Assembly (NCBI RefSeq): GCF_003702045.1
Contig: NZ_RBTP01000012.1
Coordinates: 310,001 to 374,000 of the forward strand
Direction: 5' to 3'
Length of the DNA stretch: 64,000 nt
From: Pseudomonas viridiflava
Lineage (GTDB): Bacteria > Pseudomonadota > Gammaproteobacteria > Pseudomonadales > Pseudomonadaceae
Shown here in pieces: positions 1 through 8,082 of this stretch. Every line of letters begins with the position of its first letter. Positions within the stretch are counted from its first letter, which is position 1. The position numbers were made by a program, and so were the translations under genes. The notes under the pieces were generated by a model. It had not been told where the DNA came from. It worked only from the letters and a program-made list of their open reading frames with translations, and made no database searches.

Positions 1-824
1 CAACCAATATCCAGAGTGCGGACCAATTGCTGCGAATGAACGCTGTGCAATTGCGTGAAGTGTTCGCCCTGGCGCTGGCCGGTGGCGGTCGTATCTGCGT
101 CGTAGGTGGCTCACACAGTGCGTTTTCGATGCTGGAAAATCTGGCGGACGCCCTGGAGTTCGCAGGGCTTGAAGAGTTGACCCTGATTCATCGAACCCGA
201 ATCAGACTGTTTTATGAAAGCGCCGGGCATGCCGAGGCAGCGGGCTACGCGTTCGATTCGCAGCTGGATGTATGCCCGGTGTCGGGGCGCATCAATCGCT
301 CCGGTGGCTTGCGTTATCGGGCGTTGGACATCGGTCGCGAAGCGTTGAAGAACGGTCGTATTGGCAAAACAGGCGTGCGCATTCAGATGTTACAGACCAA
401 GGACGGTCCGGCCGGTGCGCTTGAAAAGGCGAAGCTCGCCTTGGCGCAGTCTTGCGTGGTGGTGCAATGCTCCGGGTATCAGCCACGATTGCCCACCCTG
501 CGCTACAGCGATGGCAGCTTGATCACGCTGCGTGAAACCAAGGGTGGACTGGATTCGGACCAGGCAGGTTGCCCGTTGGATCAGAACGGACGACGACTCA
601 AAGGGCTCTATCTATTTGGCTTGGGGGCCGGTCTGGGAGCCGATCCGCAGTTGGGCAGCGAACCCTCGTTTGACGGCAAGATCTACGGTGTCTGGCAATT
701 TCACCATGATGCCAGTCGAGCGGTCATTCAGGCCGTCACCGCACGATTGCATCACAAGGCATCTGCATTCGATACTTCATGCCTGACCGGTTTCATGCAG
801 TTGGAACCCCGTTTCCAGGCCTGA
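1..824 (+). CDS. FAD/NAD(P)-binding oxidoreductase, C-terminal part (5' end outside window)
   Basis: The reading frame is open from base 3 with no stop upstream, so the gene begins before the window and about 274 codons are visible. A hydrophobic strand followed by the glycine-rich VVGGSHSAFSMLENL resembles the second dinucleotide-binding motif of flavoprotein monooxygenases. The later VVQCSGYQPRLP is like the strand that ends the NAD(P)H domain in that group, and GLYLFGLGAGLG resembles the C-terminal FAD contact region. The fold class is therefore likely, but the substrate cannot be told; an amino-acid or siderophore-type N-monooxygenase relative is one possibility. The stop directly abuts the panE-like relic that follows. 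Confidence 0.6.
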   Translation, partial: TNIQSADQLLRMNAVQLREVFALALAGGGRICVVGGSHSAFSMLENLADALEFAGLEELTLIHRTRIRLFYESAGHAEAAGYAFDSQLDVCPVSGRINRSGGLRYRALDIGREALKNGRIGKTGVRIQMLQTKDGPAGALEKAKLALAQSCVVVQCSGYQPRLPTLRYSDGSLITLRETKGGLDSDQAGCPLDQNGRRLKGLYLFGLGAGLGADPQLGSEPSFDGKIYGVWQFHHDASRAVIQAVTARLHHKASAFDTSCLTGFMQLEPRFQA

Positions 825-1130
825 TTGCAGGTGCCGGGCAATTCCCCGCCGCGAGGGGGCCGGGCAGCGCTTGAGGCCGCCAACTATCCGCTGTACGCGA
901 AAGTAAGCCGTCGGTACTACGAGCTGCCGACTGCGAAAGCCTCGACGCTCACGGCATCCATGATGAGAGATATCGAACGGGGTGCACCCACCGAGGTCGA
1001 ACAGATTCTGGGCGATATGCTGGTGAGGCGTAACGCTCTGGGTGTCGTTTCAGGTGATCTGTCCGTGCTGAAATTTGCCTGCACACATGTCAGGGCCTAT
1101 GAAGCGCGCCGCGTTCGGGGTCCGCTGTGA
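825..1130 (+). pseudogene. Relic of a 2-dehydropantoate 2-reductase-like (PanE/ApbA) gene, C-terminal part only
   Basis: The frame reads through about 100 codons. Residues around ASTLTASMMRDIERGAPTEVEQ match the signature of the C-terminal helical domain of ketopantoate reductases, where a Ser-Ser-Met-x-x-Asp-x-x-x-Gly-x-x-x-Glu pattern lines the substrate pocket. The N-terminal Rossmann domain (about 180 residues, GxGxxG) is missing. No ATG with a ribosome binding site precedes the conserved part; the frame opens right at the stop of the upstream oxidoreductase. A full-length protein would be near 300 residues, so this is read as a truncated gene remnant. Confidence 0.6.
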
Positions 1131-1187
1131 GGTATCGATTCATCGCGGCTGCCCTTGCATTCAAGTAGTCATTTGGAGGTGCTACTC

Positions 1188-1430
1188 ATGCCAGTCAAAC
1201 ACGATTTATTCGCGGACCTGAACTTGACCCGAGACGAGGTGGTCGAGCGCAGCCGAAAGGATGCCAGATTGCAGCAATTGCTCAGTGACTACGACAGTGC
1301 GGATGTTGAGGTTCTGGCTGCGGAAAAAGGACCGGCCGGCGGCATCGGCGATGATGAGCTGAGAAAACTCAAGGAAAAGCGCCTGCTGGTAAAAGACCGG
1401 ATCGTGCAGCGTCTTTCCGAGATGCAGTGA
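1188..1430 (+). CDS. YdcH/DUF465-like small coiled-coil protein
   Basis: An 80-residue acidic and basic helical protein. The start is the ATG at 1188 because GGAGGT lies 7 bases before it; an upstream in-frame start at 1155 has no such site. Residues 12-40 and 55-78 (DDELRKLKEKRLLVKDRIVQRL) form the two charged helices typical of the DUF465/YdcH family, whose members are 70-80 residues and of unknown function. A strong bidirectional terminator follows 35 bases after the stop, so it seems to be transcribed alone. Confidence 0.75.
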   Translation: MPVKHDLFADLNLTRDEVVERSRKDARLQQLLSDYDSADVEVLAAEKGPAGGIGDDELRKLKEKRLLVKDRIVQRLSEMQ

Positions 1431-1464
1431 CGTCGCAGCGTTTGTTTGAGTTTTTAAGTTAATA

Positions 1465-1495
1465 AAAAACGGCCCCGCACAGGGGCCGTTTTCGT
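1465..1495. terminator. Bidirectional rho-independent terminator
   Basis: AAAAAACGGCCCC, a short loop, then GGGGCCGTTTT. The stem is flanked by A-runs on the left and T-runs on the right, so it can stop both the YdcH-like gene (plus) and the three-gene minus-strand cassette that ends at 1524. Confidence 0.85.
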
Positions 1496-1523
1496 TGAGG
1501 GACATTTCAGAATACGGTGACGT

Positions 1524-2399
1524 TCAACCCAGTCCCGGCGAAGTCGGGCGTTCGGCCGCAGAAGCATCCCTCGTGCTGCCATCCTGCGCAGTGCCCTGCT
1601 GATTGCTGTAGCTGCCGGACGTCGAACCGGACGCCGTTGCAGACCCCAAACCTGTGCCTGACGCAGGCGATGCAGACGAAGAACCGCCGGCGCCTCGCAG
1701 TTTTCCCCGTGCCTGATCGACGATACGTTTCTCGGGTTCCGTCGCTGGCAACACTGCGCCTATCACAGCGCCTACGGCAATGCCCAATGCTGCAAGCGTC
1801 AGTGGCTGCTCATGAATCATCTGGCTGGCGCTGGACTTGATCCGCAGTTGTGTTTCCTGAAGTGACTGGCCCACATGATGAGCTGATCCGGAATTGCCGG
1901 AGAATGTATCGCCAACGCTGCCCGTCAGGTGCGTCGTCTTGTCTTTCACATGGCTGGCCTTGTCTTTCATGTGGGAAACGGTTTCCGCGACCCGTGCCTT
2001 GGCGCTGCCCAGGCTGTCGCCGACCGAGCCGGCTACGCTGCCGACCCGTTCACTGACACTGCCCAATACCGATGAGCCGGAAGACGAAGTCGAAGATGAA
2101 TAGGGCGTGCGATTGCTGCCCATCATCATCCAGAGCACACCCACCGTGGTCAGCACAGCAGGCACCGGATTGGCCTTGACGTTATTGCCCAGATTGCCGA
2201 AGAACTCCCCGCCGTTGTCCTTGACGTAAGCCAGTGCCTGATCGACCAATTGGCCAGGCGACATTTTTTTTTCGAGCGCATCGACGATATTGCCAATGCT
2301 GGAGCGCTGCTGGTCGATTTCCCGCTCAAGGGTTTCCGGGCTTTTTTGGGACTCTTCTTCAAAATGTTCGGGTGTGTCGAAGCTGCTGTCGATGCTCAT
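1524..2399 (-). CDS. DUF3618 domain membrane-associated protein
   Basis: A 291-residue protein. The N-terminal third (residues 20-60, SPETLEREIDQQRSSIGNIVDALEKK and the following ALAYVKDN) matches the DUF3618 pattern; a short hydrophobic stretch (about 75-95, NPVPAVLTTVGVLWMMMG) follows. The middle is a repeat-rich VSHMKDKASHVKDK type helix, then a second hydrophobic segment (LTLAALGIAVGAVIGAVLPAT), and the tail is Ser/Gly/Ala low complexity. The start at 2399 was chosen because ATG overlaps the stop of the upstream gene (ATGA). Last gene of a coupled three-gene cassette. Function unknown; related cassettes are linked to envelope stress. Confidence 0.75.
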   Translation of the reverse strand: MSIDSSFDTPEHFEEESQKSPETLEREIDQQRSSIGNIVDALEKKMSPGQLVDQALAYVKDNGGEFFGNLGNNVKANPVPAVLTTVGVLWMMMGSNRTPYSSSTSSSGSSVLGSVSERVGSVAGSVGDSLGSAKARVAETVSHMKDKASHVKDKTTHLTGSVGDTFSGNSGSAHHVGQSLQETQLRIKSSASQMIHEQPLTLAALGIAVGAVIGAVLPATEPEKRIVDQARGKLRGAGGSSSASPASGTGLGSATASGSTSGSYSNQQGTAQDGSTRDASAAERPTSPGLG

Positions 2400-2815
2400 G
2401 AGACTTTCCTCTGAATGGCGTCCTTGTCTTTTTGCAGGGTGCTTGCGGTGCGCTCGGGAACCAGATTCGAAGGTTCCAGCTTCTTGTTGCCGGCCTGAAC
2501 CATGAAGAAGCCGATGACCATCGCGGCGACACCGACAATCAATGCTGCCAGCCACGGATCCATCACGTAACTGAGCGCATATACGCCGGCCAACAGGACC
2601 ATGATCAGCCCGCCGAGCATGATGATCGCGCCAATACCTACCGTCGTGGCACCTTGTTTAGTGGAACGAATGGATTCGCGAAATTCCGCTTTGACCAGCG
2701 CCATCTCCTTGGTGACGAGCGCTGGCACTTCATGGGCCAACTGGCGTATCAGACTCAGCACCGAGGTTTCGTTTTCGGGATTTGAACCCTGCCGAGTATT
2801 GGGTGGTGTACTCAT
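2396..2815 (-). CDS. Phage-holin-superfamily (YqjE-like) inner membrane protein
   Basis: 139 residues. An amphipathic N-terminal region (LIRQLAHEVPALVTKEMALVKAEF) is followed by two closely spaced membrane helices (about 57-77, IGAIIMLGGLIMVLLAGVYAL, and 85-107). This is the arrangement of the YqjE/Phage_holin_3_6 family. It overlaps both neighbours by a few bases (TAATG at its start, ATGA at its stop), which predicts translational coupling. In enterobacteria the yqjD-yqjE-yqjK genes form a stationary-phase set of inner-membrane proteins; a similar role is inferred here. Confidence 0.8.
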   Translation of the reverse strand: MSTPPNTRQGSNPENETSVLSLIRQLAHEVPALVTKEMALVKAEFRESIRSTKQGATTVGIGAIIMLGGLIMVLLAGVYALSYVMDPWLAALIVGVAAMVIGFFMVQAGNKKLEPSNLVPERTASTLQKDKDAIQRKVS

Positions 2816-3546
2816 TACACGCCTCCTTTGGGCAGACCGGAGCTTGAGCCATCTCTGGAAACGTCGCCGTCCAGATCATCGTTGAATTCGGTCATAGCCG
2901 GACTGTCAGGAATGCCGGTTCCGGGTCGCGCGCTGTGCAGAACGTCGTTGTCTTGGGGATGGGTCGCGACCATTTCTTCAGCAGCCAGCGCCGAAGGGCT
3001 GATGGGGTCATAGGGCGCTGAAGAGTCGACATCCGTCAGATCGCTTTGCGTCGATGTGTCCATAGACAAAGGTCCGGAGGCGCGGGTGCCGCTTGAAGTG
3101 TCGGTCGACGCACTGGACGCGGTAGAGGAGGTGGTCGCCTTTAACAGCCGCGACAAACCCAGCCCCAACGCTACGCTGGCACTGATGAACAGCGCCGGAT
3201 TTTCCTTGGCCAGCCTGCGCGCATCCTGCAACAGCTGTTCGGCGTTTTTGTGCCGCAGGTTCTCTGCCAGGCGTGTCATGCTCTGCGCCACATCGGTGAC
3301 GTAGCCAGAGATTCCCAATGTATCGCTGCCCTCCATCTGCCGGGCGGCAGACTCGGCGTTCTGCGCAAGGTTCTCTATCTGTTGCGCAGCGCTGTCGCGG
3401 TACTGTTCAAACTGTGCGCCTCCCTGTTGGGTGACGTTTTCTGCGTTGCCGTGGCTATCGTCGTGCAACCCTTGCAGGTGGTCTTGACCTGCGGTGCTGC
3501 TGGTATGGGCGTTGCCGCTCATGGAGGTTTCGTTGGTAGTCACCAT
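2815..3546 (-). CDS. ElaB/YqjD-like protein with acidic low-complexity tail
   Basis: 243 residues from the ATG at 3546, which has GGTGA 6 bases upstream; an ATG two codons earlier (3552) is a weaker alternative. A helical, Gln/Ala-rich region (about 40-110) is followed by a single glycine-rich hydrophobic stretch (NPALFISASVALGLGLSRLL, about 118-137), as in ElaB/YqjD proteins that tether ribosomes to the inner membrane. The last 100 residues are rich in Ser, Thr, Asp and Pro and look disordered. First gene of the cassette with the YqjE-like and DUF3618 genes. The family link is by layout more than by clear motif. Confidence 0.6.
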   Translation of the reverse strand: MVTTNETSMSGNAHTSSTAGQDHLQGLHDDSHGNAENVTQQGGAQFEQYRDSAAQQIENLAQNAESAARQMEGSDTLGISGYVTDVAQSMTRLAENLRHKNAEQLLQDARRLAKENPALFISASVALGLGLSRLLKATTSSTASSASTDTSSGTRASGPLSMDTSTQSDLTDVDSSAPYDPISPSALAAEEMVATHPQDNDVLHSARPGTGIPDSPAMTEFNDDLDGDVSRDGSSSGLPKGGV

Positions 3547-3712
3547 TATCATTCACCGTTTCCGTCGCCAGATAAGAGAATGCTCGGCTCACTGCTTACT
3601 ACGGGCTGGCATTGTTATGCGTACTTGCAAAGTGTCGACCGGTCATTTTTCGACGACGTTCCGAGCGGGTGACAAATGGTCGTATCGCGATAGGGCGGGT
3701 AAACGGCGGGCA

Positions 3713-3740
3713 TAAAAAACGGCGTCTAGAGAGACGCCGT
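3713..3740 (-). terminator. Rho-independent terminator of csrA
   Basis: Read on the minus strand, GGCGTCT-CTCT-AGACGCC is followed by a run of T residues. It lies 60 bases after the csrA stop codon. Confidence 0.85.
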
Positions 3741-3799
3741 ACGGCTGATGATCCGCCACAGGAGCAGATCAGCATGAATAAGGGGGGGGCGCGAGGGAC

Positions 3800-3988
3800 T
3801 TATTGTGGGTCCTGGTTGGGAGCCAATTCCGCCTGGATACGTTTGTAGATTTCTTCGCGGTGTACAGACACATTTTTGGGTGCGTTGATGCCCAGACGGA
3901 CTTGAAGCCCTTGAACGCCAAGAATTGTCACGGTGATTTCGTCACCGATATTTATGCTTTCGCCAACTTTGCGAGTGAGTATCAACAT
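3800..3988 (-). CDS. csrA: CsrA/RsmA-family RNA-binding post-transcriptional regulator
   Basis: 62 residues that open with [18 protein letters not shown] and keep the RNA-contact residues Leu4, Val42, Arg44 and the VHREEIY helix start. CsrA dimers bind GGA-containing loops in mRNA leaders and repress or stabilise transcripts. The SINIGDE segment resembles the RsmE type of fluorescent pseudomonads more than RsmA (TLMVGDD). Pseudomonas genomes carry several paralogues, so the gene number cannot be assigned. Its own ribosome binding site (AAGGAAAAG) contains GGA, so autoregulation is possible. It is monocistronic, with its own terminator. Confidence 0.95.
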   Translation of the reverse strand: MLILTRKVGESINIGDEITVTILGVQGLQVRLGINAPKNVSVHREEIYKRIQAELAPNQDPQ

Positions 3989-4013
3989 AATCTTTTCCTT
4001 GATGGCCTCTTGA

Positions 4014-4041
4014 AAACGCCTCTCTCAAGAGGCTGGCGTTT
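4014..4041 (-). promoter_or_regulatory. Nested inverted repeat in the csrA leader
   Basis: AAACGCC (4014-4020) pairs with GGCGTTT (4035-4041), and inside it GCCTCT pairs with AGAGGC. It lies 26-53 bases upstream of the csrA start, so it would be in the mRNA leader if transcription starts farther upstream. Role unknown; a structured leader for autoregulation is one option. Confidence 0.4.
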
Positions 4042-4495
4042 GCCTTTGCGTGGTGATTGTTGCCGAGTGCATCCAAATGCATCCGTCACTAAGACGTTGC
4101 GGTGGTGAATTTAATTCCCTCGGTTCATTTTCTTGTCATCGAGATTTGCATCTCCGATACGACGAGCGCGCCAATTCTGCCCGTTTTGGCCTGAAAATGC
4201 CCGTATTTACTGGCCTAACCTAAAAAGTAACGTGACGCGGTGCGCAAATCGGGTGTGCCATGACTGTGCTGGAGACGATCAAGCGCGCTGATTTCAGGTT
4301 GTTCCTAAGCGTAGGCATGACTTTAAGACATTGCCCGAGCTTTCTGAAAATTCAAATGAAAGAGATGTAATCATGCGTAGGAAACAGCGCGCAGACAGGT
4401 TCTCAAGTCAACATGATGGGCGTCATATCAGGTTGTCGGCCGCGGGGGCAAAGGCTTGAATGGCTAAAAAGGGAGGTGACTGCAAGAGGGGAGTG
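4042..4495. other. Gene-free region between csrA and gntP
   Basis: About 450 bases with no credible reading frame. It must hold the csrA promoter on the minus strand, but no clear promoter elements were identified. The bases around 4040-4130 and 4200-4400 are richer in A+T than the coding neighbours. No repeat or RNA gene was recognised. Confidence 0.4.
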
Positions 4496-4527
4496 CACCT
4501 TCGCGGGTCTGGTCACCCGCGAAGGTG
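4496..4527 (-). terminator. Perfect 13-bp hairpin after gntP
   Basis: CACCTTCGCGGGT, a 6-base loop CTGGTC, and ACCCGCGAAGGTG. It sits 18 bases past the gntP stop. No T-run follows on the minus strand, so it may act with Rho or protect the 3' end. Confidence 0.65.
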
Positions 4528-4544
4528 TTGAGGAATGTTGACGC

Positions 4545-5897
4545 TTACAGCGCCATCGACAGCAGCATGATGAAAATCAGGCCCACCACCGACAGGATCG
4601 TTTCCATCACGGTCCAGGTTTTGAAGGTTTCGGCAACGGTCATATTGAAGTACTGCTTCACCAGCCAGAAACCTGCATCGTTGACGTGCGACAGAATCAG
4701 CGAGCCGGCGCCAGTGGCCAGCACCAGCAATTCACGGTTCACGCCTGGAATCAGACCCACCACTGGAGCCACGATGCCTGCGCCCGTGATGGTCGCAACG
4801 GTCGCTGAACCGGTTGCGACACGAATGACCGCCGCCACCAGCCAGGCGAGCATGATCGGGTTGATCTGCGCCTGCACCGCCATATGGCCAATCACGTCAC
4901 CTACGCCGCTGGCGACCAGCATCTGCTTGAAGCCACCGCCCGCGCCCACGATCAGCACGATGGCCGCGACCGGAGCCAGGCTTTGATCCAGGAGTTTCAT
5001 GATTTTGGAACGATCGAAGCCACGCGCCGCGCCGAAGGTGTAGAACGCCAGCAGCAACGCCGCAAGCAGCGCGGTGATCGGGTGACCGATCAGGTCCATC
5101 CAGATGCGGAACAGGTTGCCTTCCGGCAACGCAACGTCAGCGAAGGTCTTGAGCAGCATCAGAAAGACCGGCAGCAGAATCGTCACCAGGGTAATGCCGA
5201 AGCCAGGCAAGTTCTCGGTGCTCGATTCCTTGGCGATCTGATCCATCAATTCCTGCGAGGGGGTGCCTGGAATGTATTTGGAAATCCACTTGCCGTAGAT
5301 CGGGCCTGCAATGATGGCGGTCGGCAGCGCAACGATCAGACCGTAAAAAATGGTCTTGCCGATGTCCGCGTTAAAAATACCGATCGCCAACAACGGACCC
5401 GGGTGCGGCGGAACCAGGCCGTGTACAGCCGACAGGCCAGCCAGCAGTGGGATACCGATCTTCACGATCGACACGCCGGTGCGACGCGCTACGATGAATA
5501 CCAGCGGAATCAGTAGCACGAAGCCAATCTCGAAGAACAGCGGGATGCCCACCAGAAAGGCCGAGAACATCATGGCCCAGTGGACTTTCTGCTTGCCGAA
5601 CGTACGGATCAGCGTCTGTGCGATCTGGTCCGCACCGCCCGAATCGGCCATCAATTTGCCGAGCATGGTGCCCAGGCCAAGAATGATACCGACGAAACCC
5701 AGTACGCCGCCGAAGCCGTCCTGGAAGGATTTCATGACTTTTTCCACCGGCATCCCGGAGGTCAGCCCGAGGAAGCCGGCCGCCAGGGTCAGCGCGATGA
5801 AAGGGTGAACCTTGAACTGGGTGATCAGCAGCACAAGGCCGACAATGGTCACTAACGCATCGACGAGCAGGAACGTCTCATGGGTCATACCGAACAT
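4545..5897 (-). CDS. gntP: Gluconate:H+ symporter, GntP family
   Basis: 450 residues, very hydrophobic, with about 12-14 membrane helices, the usual length for GntP/GntT. Typical family segments are FLGLTSGMPVEKVMKSFQDGFG (N-terminal), FFEIGFVLLIPLVF, GLVPPHPGPLLA and the C-terminal ILSHVNDAGFW. It imports gluconate, which the upstream gntK phosphorylates to 6-phosphogluconate for the Entner-Doudoroff pathway. It lies 97 bases downstream of gntK with its own AGACAGCGCTGTCT dyad (5962-5975), so it can be transcribed separately under GntR control. A role for other sugar acids cannot be excluded. Confidence 0.92.
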   Translation of the reverse strand: MFGMTHETFLLVDALVTIVGLVLLITQFKVHPFIALTLAAGFLGLTSGMPVEKVMKSFQDGFGGVLGFVGIILGLGTMLGKLMADSGGADQIAQTLIRTFGKQKVHWAMMFSAFLVGIPLFFEIGFVLLIPLVFIVARRTGVSIVKIGIPLLAGLSAVHGLVPPHPGPLLAIGIFNADIGKTIFYGLIVALPTAIIAGPIYGKWISKYIPGTPSQELMDQIAKESSTENLPGFGITLVTILLPVFLMLLKTFADVALPEGNLFRIWMDLIGHPITALLAALLLAFYTFGAARGFDRSKIMKLLDQSLAPVAAIVLIVGAGGGFKQMLVASGVGDVIGHMAVQAQINPIMLAWLVAAVIRVATGSATVATITGAGIVAPVVGLIPGVNRELLVLATGAGSLILSHVNDAGFWLVKQYFNMTVAETFKTWTVMETILSVVGLIFIMLLSMAL

Positions 5898-5961
5898 GGG
5901 TGTCTCTCCGGTTATTATTCTAAGGTGCTGCTACCAGCGCCATCCTTACTGAGTGTGTGAA

Positions 5962-5975
5962 AGACAGCGCTGTCT
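5962..5975. promoter_or_regulatory. Putative GntR operator upstream of gntP
   Basis: AGACAGCGCTGTCT is a perfect 14-base palindrome, 65 bases before the gntP start. The AGCGCT core is the same as in the GntR operator known from P. aeruginosa. The same 14-mer recurs upstream of gntK and a half-conserved copy upstream of gntR. Confidence 0.75.
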
Positions 5976-5993
5976 TTTGCACTCACTCCTTTA

Positions 5994-6521
5994 TCAGGCG
6001 TGGGAGTCTTTCCACCAGGCTGCCGCTTGCGTACCAATCTCTTCGATCGATTGAGTCGCATCGACCACCAGCGTCAGCGGTTCGCCGTACGGTGCTTCAA
6101 GCGTTGCAAACTGGCTGTCTACCAGACTGGCAGGCATGAAATGGCCCGGACGGTGTGAGCAGCGTTCGGCAGCGAGTTCTTTGGTGAGTTCCAGAAAAAC
6201 GAAGCCCAGCCCCGGAACGGCGTCGCGCAGGCGCTGGCGGTAGATCAGCTTGAGGGCAGAGCAGGTCAGCACAGGGTGCTCGCCTCGGGCGAGGGCGGCG
6301 GCGAGTTCTTCACCCAGGCGGGTGAGCCAGCCGGCACGGTCCTGATCGTTGAGCGGGGTTCCTGCGCTCATCTTTTCGATGTTGGCGGGCGGGTGGAAGG
6401 CATCACCTTCGATCAGACGACCTCCGCTCTTGAGTGCGATTTCGGCACCCACAGCGCTCTTGCCGCAGCCCGAAACACCCATCACTACAAGGGAAGAAAT
6501 AGCAGTAGTCGCAGTTGTCAC
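5994..6521 (-). CDS. gntK: Gluconokinase
   Basis: 175 residues, the normal size. The P-loop GVSGCGKS lies at residues 15-22, followed by GDAFHPPANIEKMSAGTPLNDQDR, the substrate-binding segment of gluconokinases, and CSALKLIYRQRLR and HFMPASLVDSQ later. It makes 6-phosphogluconate from gluconate and ATP. The start is set at the GTG at 6521 because GAGG lies 8 bases upstream; the frame stays open to 6701, but a longer protein would include the operator at 6540-6553 and a non-conserved 60-residue tail. First gene of the minus-strand gluconate genes, divergent from gntR. Confidence 0.9.
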   Translation of the reverse strand: MTTATTAISSLVVMGVSGCGKSAVGAEIALKSGGRLIEGDAFHPPANIEKMSAGTPLNDQDRAGWLTRLGEELAAALARGEHPVLTCSALKLIYRQRLRDAVPGLGFVFLELTKELAAERCSHRPGHFMPASLVDSQFATLEAPYGEPLTLVVDATQSIEEIGTQAAAWWKDSHA

Positions 6522-6539
6522 AGTAGGCACCTCGTCTGG

Positions 6540-6553
6540 AGACAGCGCTGTCT
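6540..6553. promoter_or_regulatory. Putative GntR operator upstream of gntK
   Basis: Perfect palindrome AGACAGCGCTGTCT, identical to the site before gntP, 19 bases upstream of the chosen gntK start. Confidence 0.75.
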
Positions 6554-6702
6554 TTGATCGGAGGGCGTCATGCCCAGCCGTGGCTGTTCCAGTTCTTGTC
6601 GTTGTTTTGGGTTCAACAATTAACATCGGAGGCTGTTCTCCGTGCAACCCGGTGCGGGTGGCTAAATGCGAAACCAGCGATAAAGCATTGTCACGGTCCA
6701 TG

Positions 6703-6716
6703 AGACAGCGCTACCT
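6703..6716. promoter_or_regulatory. Putative GntR operator upstream of gntR
   Basis: AGACAGCGCTACCT keeps the left arm and the AGCGCT core of the other two sites but has lost the right arm. It lies 49 bases before the gntR start and suggests weak autoregulation. Confidence 0.6.
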
Positions 6717-6764
6717 TATGGGGCATTCGACACATTTGGCAACCCCTATGTTAGTTGGCAGCGC

Positions 6765-7781
6765 ATGATACGCATCGGTTCCCGCTCTACCGGTCGTCCG
6801 ACCCTTAACGAAGTTGCCCGTCTGGCTGCGGTTTCCCCCATTACAGCGTCCCGCGCATTGCGCGGCGTCAGTACGGTGGCACCGGAATTGGTGGAAAAGG
6901 TCAGGGCTGCGGCCCAGAGCCTGGGGTACGTCGCCAACGCCGCGGCCCGTGCGCTGGCTTCGTCCTGCAGCCAGACCGTCGTGGTGTTGGTGCCCTCGCT
7001 TTCCAACCAGTTATTCATCGAGACGCTGGAGGCCATTCAGGACGTCTTGCGTCCTCGTGGCCTGGATGTGGTGATCGGCAACTACCACTATTCCCCCGAT
7101 GAAGAAGAAAAGCTGCTGCGCAACCATTTGGTCAACCGCCCACGCGGCATCCTGCTGACCGGCTTCGACCGCACGCAGGCGTCACGCCAGATGCTGGAAG
7201 CCAGCGGCGTCCCCTGTGTGCACATGATGGAGCTGGATGCGTCGCAAGGGGCTTACAGCGTAGGCTTCTCTCAAGAGCAGGCCGGCGCGCAGGCAGCCGC
7301 CCATTTGCTGGGCCGCGGTCGCAAACGATTGGCCTACATGGCCGCCCAGCTCGACACCCGTGTACTACAGCGTGGCGCAGGGTTTCGGCAGGTGCTGGAA
7401 AACGCCGGTCTGTTCGACGCCGCACTGCAAGTCACCACACCGCTGCCGTCCTCCATCGGCCTGGGTGGCGAATTGTTCGCGCAACTGCTGGATGAACATC
7501 CCGATGTCGACGGCGTGTTCTTCTGTAACGACGACCTTGCCCAAGGCGCCGCGCTGGAAGCCTTGCGTCTCGGTGTTGCGATCCCGCAGCGGGTATCGCT
7601 GGTCGGTTTCAACGACTTGCCAGGCTCGGCCCACATGGTGCCGCGCCTGACGTCCATTCGTACCCCGCGTCAGGAGGTGGGGCAGCGAGCCGCCCAGGTG
7701 CTGCTGGGTCTGCTGGACGGCGTCACCCAGCAAGCCCGGGTGGATCTGGGCTTTGAGCTGGTTATTCGTGAGAGTTCGTGA
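6765..7781 (+). CDS. gntR: LacI-family gluconate repressor GntR
   Basis: 338 residues. The N-terminal helix-turn-helix PTLNEVARLAAVSPITASRALRG (about 10-32) and the hinge helix VANAAARALAS are those of the LacI family. The periplasmic-binding-protein-like domain follows (VVLVPSLSNQLFIETLEAIQD, then GVFFCNDDLAQGAALEALRLG and VGFNDLPGS). It is expected to repress gntK and gntP and release DNA when gluconate or 6-phosphogluconate binds. It is transcribed away from gntK and has a partial copy of the operator in its own leader. The ATG at 6765 gives the normal family length. Confidence 0.93.
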   Translation: MIRIGSRSTGRPTLNEVARLAAVSPITASRALRGVSTVAPELVEKVRAAAQSLGYVANAAARALASSCSQTVVVLVPSLSNQLFIETLEAIQDVLRPRGLDVVIGNYHYSPDEEEKLLRNHLVNRPRGILLTGFDRTQASRQMLEASGVPCVHMMELDASQGAYSVGFSQEQAGAQAAAHLLGRGRKRLAYMAAQLDTRVLQRGAGFRQVLENAGLFDAALQVTTPLPSSIGLGGELFAQLLDEHPDVDGVFFCNDDLAQGAALEALRLGVAIPQRVSLVGFNDLPGSAHMVPRLTSIRTPRQEVGQRAAQVLLGLLDGVTQQARVDLGFELVIRESS

Positions 7782-8082
7782 GTCGGTCATGAGACAGAGG
7801 CTGACCAATGGCGTCACTGCTCAAAGCCGCCTCTGACCTATCCGCCAGCCCCCGGCGGGGTTGACTCTCAGCCCCGAAACGCTCTTTCGCCACCGGTTTC
7901 AGTGCGCCGGTGACTGTCATTTCTGTCAGTACCCAAGCCGTCTTGGTGAGTATTCAATGACTTCAGGTTTTTGGATCCGAGCGGCATCAGTGCAGTCGCT
8001 GCATCGTGTGTTTGATGGGGCTCTACCTTGTTATCTGTGCCCCATTTTGGCGGTCTATCGAGACCTGTACAGGGTGAATGAC

